The notes: generated by a model from the sequence alone, not told the origin. A DNA stretch of 64,000 bases from Pigmentiphaga aceris (GCF_008119665.1 NZ_CP043046.1:4278001-4342000); one strand, 5' to 3'; shown: positions 8,394-17,595, counted from the first letter of the stretch. Made by a program: numbers and translations.

Positions 8394-9377
8394 TTACTTC
8401 GAAGCCTTGTAAGCGTCCATGATGGCCACGCCTTCCGCGCCGGCAGACTTCAGCCACTCACCTTGCATCGTGACGCCGACCTTGCGCATGTCGGTCACCA
8501 GCTTGGGCGACGGGGCGTTGATCTTCATGCCGCGTTCGATCAAGGTTTGCTTGTACTCGGCGTTCTTCTTCTGGGCCAGTGCCCAACCGCGCGTTTCGGC
8601 TTCTTCGGCCGCTTTGGTGACGGCAGCCTGGGTAGCGGCGTCAAGCGCGCTGAAAGCCTTCATGTTGACCATGACCGCGTTCTTCGGAATCCACGCCTGC
8701 AGGTCGTAGAAGTTCTTCAGGCTTTCGTAGGTCTTGGTGTCCAGACCGGTCGACGCCGAGCTCATGTAGGCCTCGATCACACCGGTGGCCATGGCGGCGC
8801 TCAATTCGGCTTGCTGAATCTGCACCGGCTGCGCGTCGACCAGTTCTGCAATACGCGCGGTGGCCGGGCTGTATGCACGCCACTTGATGGCACGCAAGTC
8901 GGCACCCGAGGCGATTTCCTTCTTCGAGAACAAGCCTTGCGGTGCCCACGGCACCGAGAACAGCAGCTTGATGTTCTGACTTGCCATCAACTTGACCAGC
9001 GCAGACTTCTGCGCGTCATACAGGCGGCGCGATTCTGCGTAGCTGGAGGCCACGAAGGGCACGCCATCCAGACCGTAGATGGGGTTTTCATTGGCAAAGT
9101 TGGCCAACAGGATTTCGCCTGCCTGGGCTTGCCCGCTTTGCACGGCGCGCTTGATTTCCGGGGCCTTGAACAGCGATGCATTCGGGTGCACCGTGATTTT
9201 CAGCTTGCCGCCCGTGGCTGCATCGACATCCTTGGCGAACTGCTGGATGTTTTCCGTGTGGAAATTGGAGATCGGATAAGCCGTCGGCAGATCCCACTTG
9301 GCTTGTGCAAGCACCGGGGCGGTGGCGATCGAGAGGCAAGCTGCAGCAGCGCAGGCAACGAAGGTGCGTCGTTTCAT
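8394..9377 (-). CDS. TRAP transporter substrate-binding protein (DctP family)
   Basis: A 327-residue periplasmic binding protein that captures the substrate for the two permease subunits downstream. Signal peptide residues 1-24 end VLAQA. DctP features follow: NFHTENIQQFAKDVDAATGGKLKITVHPNASLF near the N terminus, the conserved carboxylate-binding arginine region (AIKWRAYSPATARIAELVDAQPV), and QAELSAAMATGVIEAYMSS. It is the first gene of the operon, with CGGAG before ATG. The divergent upstream region has no adjacent regulator, so the inducing substrate cannot be named. Confidence 0.92.
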   Translation of the reverse strand: MKRRTFVACAAAACLSIATAPVLAQAKWDLPTAYPISNFHTENIQQFAKDVDAATGGKLKITVHPNASLFKAPEIKRAVQSGQAQAGEILLANFANENPIYGLDGVPFVASSYAESRRLYDAQKSALVKLMASQNIKLLFSVPWAPQGLFSKKEIASGADLRAIKWRAYSPATARIAELVDAQPVQIQQAELSAAMATGVIEAYMSSASTGLDTKTYESLKNFYDLQAWIPKNAVMVNMKAFSALDAATQAAVTKAAEEAETRGWALAQKKNAEYKQTLIERGMKINAPSPKLVTDMRKVGVTMQGEWLKSAGAEGVAIMDAYKASK

Positions 9378-9789
9378 TAGTACTCCGTCGGGCGTGACGA
9401 GTCGAACACATCAAGGAAACGCTGAAGGACCGCCAAGCGGCATCTTTCTTGTGAAAAGACACTGGATATGAGTCCGGCAAGCGCAGGTGAAAGGCACTAT
9501 GCAAGAACGATGCCACAATTGCTTACAAGCACCAGCACGGGCTTTCCCGACTAGCTTCGCCACTCGCTTACACGATCAAGCATCAAGATTTCGTTAAAAC
9601 TGTCGACAGTCCGCACCACAACGACGTTTTCGCCCCTTCCAGGCACTGATTTAGTGCATGAAGCGGGCAGCGCAAAAACACGCTTGCGTTGCGCGCCGCC
9701 ATCACTACGCTGGCCGACACGCATTAATGAACGCCTGCATGTCGACCAGTTGCCCGCCCTCTTCACCCTGTTTTCTGCCGTCTGTCTGA
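9378..9789. other. Intergenic stretch without a convincing gene
   Basis: About 410 bases between the TRAP operon promoter side and the 3' end of the saccharopine-dehydrogenase-family gene, both on the minus strand. ORFs on either strand here lack ribosome binding sites and family-like sequence. The TRAP promoter must lie in its left part. I see no strong hairpin. Confidence 0.4.
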
Positions 9790-10917
9790 CTATGCGAGTG
9801 CGAGCAGCTCTGCCTGCGCATCGACATTGGCAACCGGCTTGCCCGCATACACTTGGCCAAAACGATTCGCCATGAATGCATCCAGGCCAATCGCTTCCTG
9901 ACCGATGAAACCAGCCTGCGGCAGATGACCTTCCGCCACCAGATCCAACGCCGCACACATACCGCAGGCCGTGCTCAACTGAATCGCCGACAGCGCATGC
10001 CCATCCACCGTCTGCCCCAGGATTCGTGCGATGTAACTGGACTCGATCAGGCTTGCGCCTTGATAACCGGTTGCGCTGGCCAGGATCACGATGACATCTT
10101 GCGCGGTAGCCGGCAGCGCATTCTCGAAGATGTCCTTGAGAAGATCACGGCGATCGCGCAGCCGCAGATCGTCCAGCAACAACTTCAGAATCTGCCGATG
10201 ACCGGGGTAACGGATCGACTTGTAATCCACATTGCGCGCCCGACCCAGCAAGGTGTCGGGCAATGTGCCCAAGCCACCCGAGGTGTTGAAAGCCTCGTAC
10301 TCGACACCATCGAGCACGAAAGTTTCCAGCCCTTCCAGGGCCTGCACCTGGGCTTTCTCGCCTTCAACAATGGCCTCGCACGGGTTGCAATACTCATTGA
10401 TCAGGCCGTCGGTGCTCCAGGTCAGGTTGTAGCGCAGCGCATTGCTTGGATAACGCGGCAAGGCACCGACCCGCATCTTCACATCCAGCACCCGGTCGAA
10501 ACGCTTGGCCAGGTCGTTGCCGACAATACCGATGAAGCCGGGAGCCAGGCCGCACTGCGGCATCAGCACGGTGCGTGCATCAACACCAAGGCGACGGATT
10601 GCCTGCGTGTTTTCAACGTCTTCGGTCAGATCGAAATAGTGCACGCCGCGCTGCGCGCACTGCTGTGCCATGGCATGGGCATAGCGGAACGGCAGCGCAT
10701 TCAACACGGCGTATTGGCCGTCGATGGCGGCAGCGGTGTCGCGGTCTTGGTCCAGCACCAGCGTGTCACAACCCAATGCCGCCACCAGCGCCAGGCGATT
10801 CGCGTCCCGGTCAGCGACACGCACCACGTAGCTGCCACTGCGTTGCAAAAGCAATGCAAGCGCAAAGCCGATTTTTCCTGCGCCCAGCACAGTGATATGG
10901 CGAATCGATGTAGACAT
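9790..10917 (-). CDS. Saccharopine dehydrogenase family protein (lysine dehydrogenase-like)
   Basis: A 375-residue NAD(P)-dependent oxidoreductase. The N terminus has the dinucleotide fold motif VLGAGKIGFALALLL followed by VRVADRDANRLAL. The middle has HYFDLTEDVENTQAIRRL and MPQCGLAPGFIGIVGNDL, which match the saccharopine/lysine-dehydrogenase group that acts on the epsilon- or alpha-amino group of lysine-type substrates. The start at 10917 is chosen for its strong GGGGAAAG ribosome binding site rather than the longer open frame. It is divergent from an Lrp/AsnC regulator, an arrangement that fits amino-acid catabolism. Exact substrate not determinable. Confidence 0.8.
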   Translation of the reverse strand: MSTSIRHITVLGAGKIGFALALLLQRSGSYVVRVADRDANRLALVAALGCDTLVLDQDRDTAAAIDGQYAVLNALPFRYAHAMAQQCAQRGVHYFDLTEDVENTQAIRRLGVDARTVLMPQCGLAPGFIGIVGNDLAKRFDRVLDVKMRVGALPRYPSNALRYNLTWSTDGLINEYCNPCEAIVEGEKAQVQALEGLETFVLDGVEYEAFNTSGGLGTLPDTLLGRARNVDYKSIRYPGHRQILKLLLDDLRLRDRRDLLKDIFENALPATAQDVIVILASATGYQGASLIESSYIARILGQTVDGHALSAIQLSTACGMCAALDLVAEGHLPQAGFIGQEAIGLDAFMANRFGQVYAGKPVANVDAQAELLALA

Positions 10918-10972
10918 GTCTTTCCCCTGTAAGCAGCAACGTGACGCCCGGACCAATCGACCGAGACCTCGC

Positions 10973-11006
10973 AAACGCCGCGCTCGCGGTCGTTTACGGC
11001 TTTTTT
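10973..11006 (+). terminator. Terminator-like hairpin with T6 in a divergent promoter region
   Basis: AAACGCCGCG pairs with CGCGG-T-CGTTT (one bulged T) around a 2-base loop, then ACGGC and six T. It reads toward the Lrp gene, yet no plus-strand gene ends before it. It may end a short transcript, attenuate the regulator's leader, or be fortuitous. Confidence 0.4.
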
Positions 11007-11066
11007 ATGCTATTGCCGATTTCGGTCAGAAGTTAGCGAGCAAAACGTCGATAAGTCGCTTGGCGG

Positions 11067-11079
11067 CGTCATAATGACG
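11067..11079. promoter_or_regulatory. Short perfect palindrome between divergent genes, possible Lrp/AsnC operator
   Basis: CGTCAT-A-ATGACG is a perfect 13-base inverted repeat with an AT centre, placed between the divergent saccharopine-dehydrogenase-family gene and the Lrp/AsnC gene. Position and symmetry suit an autoregulatory site; its function is inference. Confidence 0.35.
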
Positions 11080-11205
11080 ATTCAGGATGTCGATTTGTAT
11101 GAACTGCTGTCATTTGCTGGGTGCAGAGCAGGTGCTGTCGATGGATCGAATACAGATTGCCTGACCACGCATCAATACCGATATTTGCCCAACCCAGGAC
11201 ACCCC

Positions 11206-11658
11206 ATGAGCGTCAGCCTCGACGACACCGATCGCCATTTGCTCAGCCTGCTGCAAACCAACGCACGCGAATCCGTCGCCACCCTCGCCCGTCGCCTGGG
11301 CGTGGCACGAACCACCATCGTGGCCCGCATTGCAAGACTGGAACGCAACGGCGTGGTCGCGGGATATGGGGTCAGACTGGGCAAGGCCGTGCAGGCAGCC
11401 TCGGTGCGGGCGTATTGCTCGATCAGCGTGCGACCCAAGACCGGTATCGCCGTGATCAATGCGCTTGCACGCCTGCCTGAAGTCGAAGAAGTGTCGGCCG
11501 TCAGCGGCGCGTTCGACTACCTGATTCTGCTTCGTTGCGACGACACCGAGCAGCTCGATGCGCTGCTGGATCAGATTGGACTGATCGAAGGGGTGAACGT
11601 GACGCAGACATCAGTAGTGCTGAGCCGGAAAATAGACAGGCGGGGCGCGGTGGCGTGA
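11206..11658 (+). CDS. Lrp/AsnC-family transcriptional regulator
   Basis: A 150-residue DNA-binding protein. The N-terminal winged helix-turn-helix is evident (LDDTDRHLLSLLQTNARESVATLARRLGVARTTIVARIARLERNGVV), followed by the effector-binding alpha/beta sandwich (VRAYCSISVRPKTG; LPEVEEVSAVSGAFDYLILLRC). These regulators usually sense an amino acid. ATG at 11206 is preferred because the helix-turn-helix starts a few residues later, as in the family; AGGAC precedes it. Divergent placement suggests it controls the saccharopine-dehydrogenase-family gene. Confidence 0.9.
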   Translation: MSVSLDDTDRHLLSLLQTNARESVATLARRLGVARTTIVARIARLERNGVVAGYGVRLGKAVQAASVRAYCSISVRPKTGIAVINALARLPEVEEVSAVSGAFDYLILLRCDDTEQLDALLDQIGLIEGVNVTQTSVVLSRKIDRRGAVA

Positions 11659-11727
11659 ATCACCTGCCAAGGCCTTGCCGGCGCTCACATGGCCATGACA
11701 TCGCGCCCTGCAGCCATCACTGACCCA

Positions 11728-12459
11728 CTACCGCACACTACTGCCATCACAGGCAGCAACCAAGGCAAACGGCGTTGCTGGCGCATCGGATTCGATGTGC
11801 CACGAAATATCGGCAGACGTTCCAGGCGGTGCCTTCCAGACCACCGAGAGCAGCCACCCCGGCTCGGCCTCGAACATACGCAAGGCCCAGTCTCGGCCTT
11901 CGAACATGTCAGGCGCAGTTCCGATGCACCATCGCCCGGAACCCGCTTCCATCGTCAAGGTATTGCGCTTCAAATCGGCGGGAAAGTCCTGTGCCCGCGC
12001 CTTGACCATCGCTTCCTTGAACGTCCACAGCCGGTAGAAGTGGCGCAAGGCCAAGTCTGGTGGCAATTGCGCCAATGCTGCTGCCTCGACGTCGGACGCC
12101 ATCCATGTAGAAAGCGCTTCCACATCGCGGGGCCGGATCTGCTCCAGATCCACGCCCAGTTGCCAGCCTGACGGGGCAGTCGCCACCGCAGCATGGTGAC
12201 GTTTATGACTGATGCTGATTGCGCGCGATCGGCAATCAATAACCTGAAGTAATCCTCTACTCACTTTCCATTCAATTTCCGCATTCGATCTGCGAATCAA
12301 GTCCGCACGTAATAAATCTTGTTCTCGAAGCAAGCTGGGATCGTATCTATTTACCAACGCAGGCCCGCCCCAATAAATGGCGATATCCCTTGAATCAGGC
12401 TTGCGGCGACCGGTATTGGGCTGGCAATTTTCCCGGGGCATTGACGTATTTGGTAACAT
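11728..12459 (-). CDS. 4'-phosphopantetheinyl transferase (Sfp type), aryl polyene cluster
   Basis: A 243-residue enzyme that transfers phosphopantetheine from coenzyme A to a serine of acyl carrier proteins. The magnesium-binding and catalytic motifs are both visible: WQLGVDLEQIRPRD in the middle and the W(x)KEA motif in LWTFKEAMVKARAQDF. It is divergent from the aryl polyene operon, which encodes two ACPs that it presumably activates. The start is uncertain: ATG at 12459 or 12441, and TTG at 12471, all lack a clear ribosome binding site. Bases between it and the operon start (12592) form the shared promoter region and contain a short GGCGT/ACGCC inverted repeat at 12479-12495. Confidence 0.88.
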   Translation of the reverse strand: MLPNTSMPRENCQPNTGRRKPDSRDIAIYWGGPALVNRYDPSLLREQDLLRADLIRRSNAEIEWKVSRGLLQVIDCRSRAISISHKRHHAAVATAPSGWQLGVDLEQIRPRDVEALSTWMASDVEAAALAQLPPDLALRHFYRLWTFKEAMVKARAQDFPADLKRNTLTMEAGSGRWCIGTAPDMFEGRDWALRMFEAEPGWLLSVVWKAPPGTSADISWHIESDAPATPFALVAACDGSSVR

Positions 12460-12591
12460 TATTTGAATCAATCAGGACGGCGTTTAGGGGACGCCGCTTG
12501 CGGCTCAGGACTGCGCCGGTCTCCGATAAAATACCGCCCCGGCGCACGTTGAATTGCAGCCTGAGTTCGAAAAAAGCATAAGGAATTGGTA

Positions 12592-13320
12592 GTGCCGATC
12601 AGTTTCAATATCGCCCAATGGCACGCCTGGGCGCCCGGCATTACCGAAGCAGAAAGTTGGCAGGCTTGGGCGCGCGCGCCCTTCGTACCCGCTGATCTCA
12701 CCCTGCAACCCGACGTGAGTTTTGTGCCCGCCATGCAGCGCCGCCGATTGACGCGCCTGGCACGCATGAGTTTTGCCGCGGCCTGGCCCTTGGTTCAAGG
12801 CAAGACGCAGATTCCGATGATATTCGGATCGCGTCATGGCGAAACACCCCTGACATTTGCTCTGCTGCAAAGCCTGGCACAACACGAACCGCTGTCGCCG
12901 ACCCAATTCGGACTGTCCGTGCACAACGCGGTGGCCGGCCAGTGGTCGATACAGCGTGGAGATATTGCCGAGACCTGTGCGGTGGCGGCGGACGAAGACA
13001 CGCTTGAACACAGCATCATCGAAGCGTGTGGCCTGCTCAACGATGGCGCGCCCGAAGTCATTGTCATTCTGGCTGAAGATACCCCGGCTCCGTTCTACCA
13101 AGATCAGATCGATGACATTCCTTTTCCTTTCGCCGTGGCCTTGCGCTTGATCCCGGGCACGACCTGGACCTTATCCAGCACGCCTGCACAGGCTGGTGTC
13201 GTCACGCCCGAACCGAGCTTCGGTCACGTGCTGCCCATGCTGCGCGCCATGTTGCTGGGCAATTCAAGCTGGACTCATCACTGCCCACCCCGGAGCTGGA
13301 CATGGCAATCGCAGTGCTAG
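12592..13320 (+). CDS. Ketosynthase-like chain-length-factor protein of aryl polyene cluster
   Basis: A 242-residue protein related to the N-terminal half of beta-ketoacyl synthases (the ketoacyl-synt_2 type found in aryl polyene clusters; ApeC-like). It has AMQRRRLTRLARMSFAAAW and FGLSVHNAVAGQWSIQRGD, where true ketosynthases have a catalytic cysteine; here the nucleophile position reads HNAVAG, so it is not expected to condense by itself. It probably pairs with a full ketosynthase at the cluster's end to set polyene length. GTG at 12592 with AGGA 8 bases upstream is preferred to TTG at 12586. First gene of the operon; it overlaps the next gene. Confidence 0.82.
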   Translation: MPISFNIAQWHAWAPGITEAESWQAWARAPFVPADLTLQPDVSFVPAMQRRRLTRLARMSFAAAWPLVQGKTQIPMIFGSRHGETPLTFALLQSLAQHEPLSPTQFGLSVHNAVAGQWSIQRGDIAETCAVAADEDTLEHSIIEACGLLNDGAPEVIVILAEDTPAPFYQDQIDDIPFPFAVALRLIPGTTWTLSSTPAQAGVVTPEPSFGHVLPMLRAMLLGNSSWTHHCPPRSWTWQSQC

Positions 13321-14096
13321 GCTGGTTCCCGTGGGCTGCCCGCTGGCTCGCCACGGCCTCAAGCTTTGCACTGTTCGGCTTGGGTGGCCTGGTGCTGACG
13401 CTGCTGGTGTTCCCGCTGCTGCGCCTGATGACGCGCAATCCGCTGACCCGGCGTCGCTGGACCCGCCTGATCATCAACCGGCTGTTCCACCGTTTCATTC
13501 GCTACATGCGGGTAAGCGGTGCGCTGACCTACTCCATTGACGGGGCCGAACGCCTGGGCCGGCCGGGTCAGATGGTGATCGCCAATCACCCGTCCCTGCT
13601 CGACGTAGTGTTCGTGATCGCCCAGATCCGCGACAGCAACTGCATCGTCAAATCGGCGCTGTGGGACAACCCGTTCACACGCGGCCCGGTCAGCAGCGCC
13701 GGCTACATCAGCAACGACTCAAGCCTGGACATGCTTGAAGAAGCCATCGATGTGCTGAAAGACGGCCAGACGCTGATCGTGTTTCCCGAAGGCACCCGCA
13801 CCACGCCGGGCGTGGCACCCAGTTTTCACCGTGGCGCGGCAGCGATTGCGCTGCGCGGTGCCCAGGTCATCACGCCGCTGATCATTAGCGTGGAACCGGG
13901 TGGCCTGCAAAAAAACCAGCCGTGGTACCGCATTCCAGCACGTCGCATGCACTTTCACCTGCGTGTCGGCACAGATATCGATCCTGCGGTTTATCGTGAT
14001 GCCGCGCCGGGGCCACGCGCCGCCCGGATGCTGAACGACTTCCTGCAGCAATATTTTTCCAAGGAAATGGGCTTGCATGACGCAACTCGAACATGA
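13302..14096 (+). CDS. 1-acylglycerol-3-phosphate-type acyltransferase, aryl polyene cluster
   Basis: A 264-residue membrane-anchored acyltransferase (PlsC fold). One or two hydrophobic segments at residues 1-45 anchor it. The HX4D motif is NHPSLLDVVF and the second block is FPEGTRTTPG, both intact. In aryl polyene clusters such an enzyme is thought to attach the polyene chain to a glycerol or lipid carrier. It overlaps the preceding gene by 19 bases and the following ACP gene by 20, so the operon is translationally coupled. Confidence 0.88.
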   Translation: MAIAVLGWFPWAARWLATASSFALFGLGGLVLTLLVFPLLRLMTRNPLTRRRWTRLIINRLFHRFIRYMRVSGALTYSIDGAERLGRPGQMVIANHPSLLDVVFVIAQIRDSNCIVKSALWDNPFTRGPVSSAGYISNDSSLDMLEEAIDVLKDGQTLIVFPEGTRTTPGVAPSFHRGAAAIALRGAQVITPLIISVEPGGLQKNQPWYRIPARRMHFHLRVGTDIDPAVYRDAAPGPRAARMLNDFLQQYFSKEMGLHDATRT

Positions 14097-14346
14097 CATC
14101 AAGGCCCTGATCATCGATTCACTGGGCCTGGAAGACATCGAACCCAAAGACATTCCCAGCGACCAGCCCTTGTTCGGCGACGGCCTGGGACTGGACTCGG
14201 TCGATGCATTGGAATTGGCGCTGGCGCTGCAAAAGCGTTTCGCACTGAAAATAGACCCCGACGCAAAAGACACCCGCGATCATTTCGCTACCGTCGCCAC
14301 CCTGGCGGCGTTTGTCATCGAAAAACGTAATCAGCAGGAAGCTTGA
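14077..14346 (+). CDS. Acyl carrier protein 1, aryl polyene cluster
   Basis: An 89-residue acidic carrier protein. The phosphopantetheine attachment serine lies in GLGLDSVDALELALAL, the usual DS(V/L) motif at mid-protein. The four-helix pattern and length match ACPs. It corresponds to one of the two carrier proteins (ApeE/ApeF type) always found in aryl polyene clusters, and should carry the growing chain. It starts inside the acyltransferase gene. Confidence 0.92.
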   Translation: MTQLEHDIKALIIDSLGLEDIEPKDIPSDQPLFGDGLGLDSVDALELALALQKRFALKIDPDAKDTRDHFATVATLAAFVIEKRNQQEA

Positions 14347-14347
14347 C

Positions 14348-14599
14348 ATGCAAAGCCGCGAACAACTCTTCGGGACCTTGCGCGATACGCTCGTAGAGCT
14401 GTTCGAACTGGAACCCGAGCGCATCTCGCTCGACGCCCGTCTGTATGACGATCTGGAAATCGACAGCATCGACGCCATCGACCTGATCGACCAGATGAAA
14501 CGCCAGACCGGCAAGAAAATCACGGCAGAAGACTTCCGCTCGGTACGCACCGTGCGTGACGTGATCGACGCCATGCAGCGGCTCGGCGAGCCCGCATGA
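14348..14599 (+). CDS. Acyl carrier protein 2, aryl polyene cluster
   Basis: An 83-residue carrier protein. The attachment serine is in DDLEIDSIDAIDLIDQM, in the standard context. The start at 14348 is preferred over the longer frame because AGGAAG stands just ahead and the ACP fold starts immediately. One base separates it from the previous ACP's stop. The two ACPs are not close copies, so they probably serve different partners (starter activation versus chain extension). Confidence 0.92.
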   Translation: MQSREQLFGTLRDTLVELFELEPERISLDARLYDDLEIDSIDAIDLIDQMKRQTGKKITAEDFRSVRTVRDVIDAMQRLGEPA

Positions 14600-15135
14600 G
14601 GCGACTCACCAGCCAGGGCCTGCTCCTGGCCGGTTTTCTCTATCCGTTTGCCGTCTATTTCGGCCGCGACTCGGTCACGCCGCGCCACCTGGCGCTGTTG
14701 CTGGGTGCGATCTGGCTGCTGCGCTGCGTCTTTGCACCACCCGGACGACGCCTGGTGTGCGTGCCGGCGCTTGTTTTCTGCGCCGTGGTCGCATCGATCG
14801 ACACCCCGGCACTGTTACGCTGGTACCCGGTTCTGGTCAACGCAGCCATGCTGGTCACCTTCGCCTGGAGCCTGAAGTTCGGGCCGCCACTGATCGAACG
14901 TCTGGCACGCCTGCGCGAGCCCGATCTGCCGCCGCAGGCTATTGCCTACACCCGCAAAGTCACGCAAGTCTGGGTCATGTTTTTCCTGCTCAATGGCGGT
15001 ATTGCCGCCGCGCTGACGCTCGCTGCGCCGCTTGCCTGGTGGACGCTCTACAACGGCGTGATCTCCTACGTGCTGATGGCCTTGCTGTTCATCGGTGAAT
15101 GGCTGGTACGCAGCCGTCTGCGAGGTGCCGCGTGA
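14596..15135 (+). CDS. Integral membrane protein of aryl polyene cluster (COG4648-like)
   Basis: A 179-residue protein with about five hydrophobic segments (SQGLLLAGFLYPFAVYFG; HLALLLGAIWLLRCVF; LVCVPALVFCAVVASI; VWVMFFLLNGGIAAALTLAA; ISYVLMALLFIGEWLV). Proteins of this kind occur at this place in most aryl polyene operons (ApeG-like), but their biochemical role is unknown. ATGA overlap with the preceding ACP and a one-base overlap with the following ligase gene indicate coupling. Confidence 0.82.
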   Translation: MRRLTSQGLLLAGFLYPFAVYFGRDSVTPRHLALLLGAIWLLRCVFAPPGRRLVCVPALVFCAVVASIDTPALLRWYPVLVNAAMLVTFAWSLKFGPPLIERLARLREPDLPPQAIAYTRKVTQVWVMFFLLNGGIAAALTLAAPLAWWTLYNGVISYVLMALLFIGEWLVRSRLRGAA

Positions 15136-16868
15136 TGCGTCTTGCGCTTGCAGATCTGTTGCTGCCTGCTCCCGGCACGACCGACCTTGCCCCACTGCAA
15201 ACCCGCGCCTTGGCGATGGCCGGCGGATTTCACGCGCGCGGTATCCGTCAGGTGGCGGTGTATCTGGACGATGCGTGGGAATTGGCCTGCGTACTGCTGG
15301 GCGCATGGCGTGCGGGCGTGTGTGTCACCTTGCCTGGCGACCAGTTGCCCGGAACCATTGCACGGCTTGCGCCGACGGTGCAGTGCTGGGTGAATGAAAA
15401 TGGTGCTGTTGCCGAGCCGGCCACTGACGACCCAGTCAGTGCCACGCCATCCACAGTGACACCCGCTGTTGCTGCTAGCACCTTGTTGACCCTGGCTCCG
15501 GACGCCCTGATCGACCAGCCACTACCCGCGCAAAGCCTGGCGCTTGGCCTGCCCGGCCTGATCCTCGCGACATCCGGTTCCACCGGTGAATCCAAACTTA
15601 TCGGCAAGACCTTGACGCAGCTTGCCAATGAAGTCGATGTACTTGAAACCCTGTGGGGCGATGCGCTGCGTCATGCCACCATACTTGGCAGCGTCAGCAC
15701 CCAGCACATCTACGGCCTGTTGTTCCGCGTGCTGTGGCCGTTGATCGCCGGCCGCAGCATCGACCGCAAGCAACTACCCTTCCCCGAAGACCTGCAACGC
15801 GCCACGCTGGCCCATGACCAGGTGGCCTGGATATCCAGCCCCGCGCTGCTCAAGCGCATGGGCGACAACCTTGACTGGGCAGCACTGGGCAGCCGCGTTG
15901 CCAAGGTGTTTTCCTCGGGCGGCCCCTTGGCGGCAGAGACCTCGCAAAGTCTGCATGCACGACTTGGCCAGGCCCCCATCGAGGTCTACGGCAGTTCGGA
16001 AACCGGTGGTGTCGGCTGGCGTCAGGGCGGTGATCGCTGGACGCCCTTCCCCGGCACCGACATCGGCCAGGACGCCGACGGCAGCCTGTGGGTGCGCTCG
16101 TCCTACCTGCCCCTAGGCCACACCGAACACATGGCAGACGCCGTGCAGATCGATGCAGACGGTTTCCGCCTGCTGGGCCGCCTGGATCGCATCGTCAAGC
16201 TGGAAGAAAAACGCATCAGCCTGCCGCGCATCGAACAGGTGCTGTGCATCCACGACTGGGTAAGCGACGCCAGACTGGGTGTGGTCAGCGGTCGTCGTGC
16301 CTCGCTGGGCGCACTGGTTGCGCTCAGCAGCGCCGGCATCGACGCACTGCGTGCAGGCGGCAGGCGTGCCATGACGGAAGTCTTGCGCCAGGCACTTGCT
16401 CCCCACGTCGAAGAACTCGCCCTGCCCCGCCGCTGGCGCTTTGTGCGCCATCTGCCGACCAACAGTCAGGGCAAACTGCGACAAGTCGATGTCGATGCGC
16501 AACTGCAGGCAGATCGACCCCACAGCCCCATCGTCCAGCACCTGGATCGCCAAGGCGACACCCTGCACATCCAGCTGGAAGTTCCGCTGGACCTGGCCCA
16601 TTTCTCGGGTCACTTCACCCAGGCACCGGTTCTGCCTGGCGTGTTGCAGATCGGCTGGGCAATCGAACTGGCCCGGCAACACCTGGACTTCCCGCCATGC
16701 TTCGCCGGCATGGAAGTCATCAAGTTCCAACGGCTGCTGCGCCCCGGTGACACCACATTGCTGGAACTGCGCTTCGATGCGGCACGCGGCAAGCTGTACT
16801 TCAGCTATCGCGCGGACGACGCACCGAATTCGTCGGGGCGTGTCCTGTTCAAGGACCATCATGCATAA
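15135..16868 (+). CDS. Acyl-activating AMP-ligase fused to hotdog dehydratase, aryl polyene cluster
   Basis: A 577-residue bifunctional protein. Residues about 1-440 are an AMP-forming acyl/aryl-ACP ligase: the P-loop-like [17 protein letters not shown], then [16 protein letters not shown], then [18 protein letters not shown] with the catalytic lysine region near the end. Residues about 455-577 are a hotdog-fold dehydratase of the ApeI/FabA type ([21 protein letters not shown], then [15 protein letters not shown]). In the described E. coli and Xenorhabdus clusters these are separate proteins (ApeH and ApeI). The ligase would load the aromatic starter on an ACP and the dehydratase would form the conjugated double bonds. 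ATG at 15135 overlaps the previous stop. Confidence 0.88.
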   Translation: MRLALADLLLPAPGTTDLAPLQTRALAMAGGFHARGIRQVAVYLDDAWELACVLLGAWRAGVCVTLPGDQLPGTIARLAPTVQCWVNENGAVAEPATDDPVSATPSTVTPAVAASTLLTLAPDALIDQPLPAQSLALGLPGLILATSGSTGESKLIGKTLTQLANEVDVLETLWGDALRHATILGSVSTQHIYGLLFRVLWPLIAGRSIDRKQLPFPEDLQRATLAHDQVAWISSPALLKRMGDNLDWAALGSRVAKVFSSGGPLAAETSQSLHARLGQAPIEVYGSSETGGVGWRQGGDRWTPFPGTDIGQDADGSLWVRSSYLPLGHTEHMADAVQIDADGFRLLGRLDRIVKLEEKRISLPRIEQVLCIHDWVSDARLGVVSGRRASLGALVALSSAGIDALRAGGRRAMTEVLRQALAPHVEELALPRRWRFVRHLPTNSQGKLRQVDVDAQLQADRPHSPIVQHLDRQGDTLHIQLEVPLDLAHFSGHFTQAPVLPGVLQIGWAIELARQHLDFPPCFAGMEVIKFQRLLRPGDTTLLELRFDAARGKLYFSYRADDAPNSSGRVLFKDHHA

Positions 16869-17595
16869 GCTCTGCGCGGTCATCCCGGTCTATGACCATG
16901 AACACGCGGTTGCGGAAGTCGTCACCCGGTTGGTCGTGACTGGACTTGACTGCGTGTTGGTGGACGACGGCTCCAGCCCCGCCTGCGCCGAGGTGCTGGA
17001 CCGGCTTGCCCGCCAGGCACGCATTTTCCTGGTGCGCCTGCCGCACAACCAGGGCAAGGGACGCGCCGTGCTGGCCGGCCTGCGTGAAGCGCAGTCACTG
17101 GGTTATACCCATGCGCTGCAAGTCGATGCAGATGGTCAGCACGACCTGAGCAACCTCGATGCCTTCATCCGTGCCTCTCATGCCGCGCCCGATGCCGTGA
17201 TTTGCGGCTACCCGAAATACGATGCCAGCGTGCCCAAGGGCCGCTTGTACAGCCGTTATCTGACGCATGTGTGGGTGTGGATAAACACCTTGTCGCTGGA
17301 TATTCGCGATTCCATGTGCGGTTTTCGGATCTACCCGCTTGCGCCCGCGCTGCTGCTGGCCGATCAGGCACACATCGGCAGCCGCATGGACTTCGACACC
17401 GAAATTCTGGTGCGACTGCACTGGCGGCAGCAAGCCATGTATTGGCTGCCGATCAAGGTGCGTTATCCCACCGACGGCATATCGCACTTCCGCATGTTGC
17501 GCGACAACGTGCTGATTTCGCGCATGCACGCACGGCTGTTTTTCGGAATGCTGCTGCGCGCGCCGCTGCTGCTGTGGTTCAAGTGGCAACGATGA
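16861..17595 (+). CDS. Family 2 glycosyltransferase, aryl polyene cluster
   Basis: A 244-residue GT2 enzyme. The GT-A fold is clear: CAVIPVYDHEHAVAEVV at the N terminus, VLVDDGSSPACAEVL, NQGKGRAVLAGL, then the metal-binding VDADGQHDL. A C-terminal basic and hydrophobic stretch (FFGMLLRAPLLLWFKWQR) suggests membrane association. It probably transfers a sugar to the polyene or its lipid anchor. The ATG overlaps the end of the ligase-dehydratase gene by 8 bases and its stop overlaps the next start. Confidence 0.88.
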   Translation: MHKLCAVIPVYDHEHAVAEVVTRLVVTGLDCVLVDDGSSPACAEVLDRLARQARIFLVRLPHNQGKGRAVLAGLREAQSLGYTHALQVDADGQHDLSNLDAFIRASHAAPDAVICGYPKYDASVPKGRLYSRYLTHVWVWINTLSLDIRDSMCGFRIYPLAPALLLADQAHIGSRMDFDTEILVRLHWRQQAMYWLPIKVRYPTDGISHFRMLRDNVLISRMHARLFFGMLLRAPLLLWFKWQR

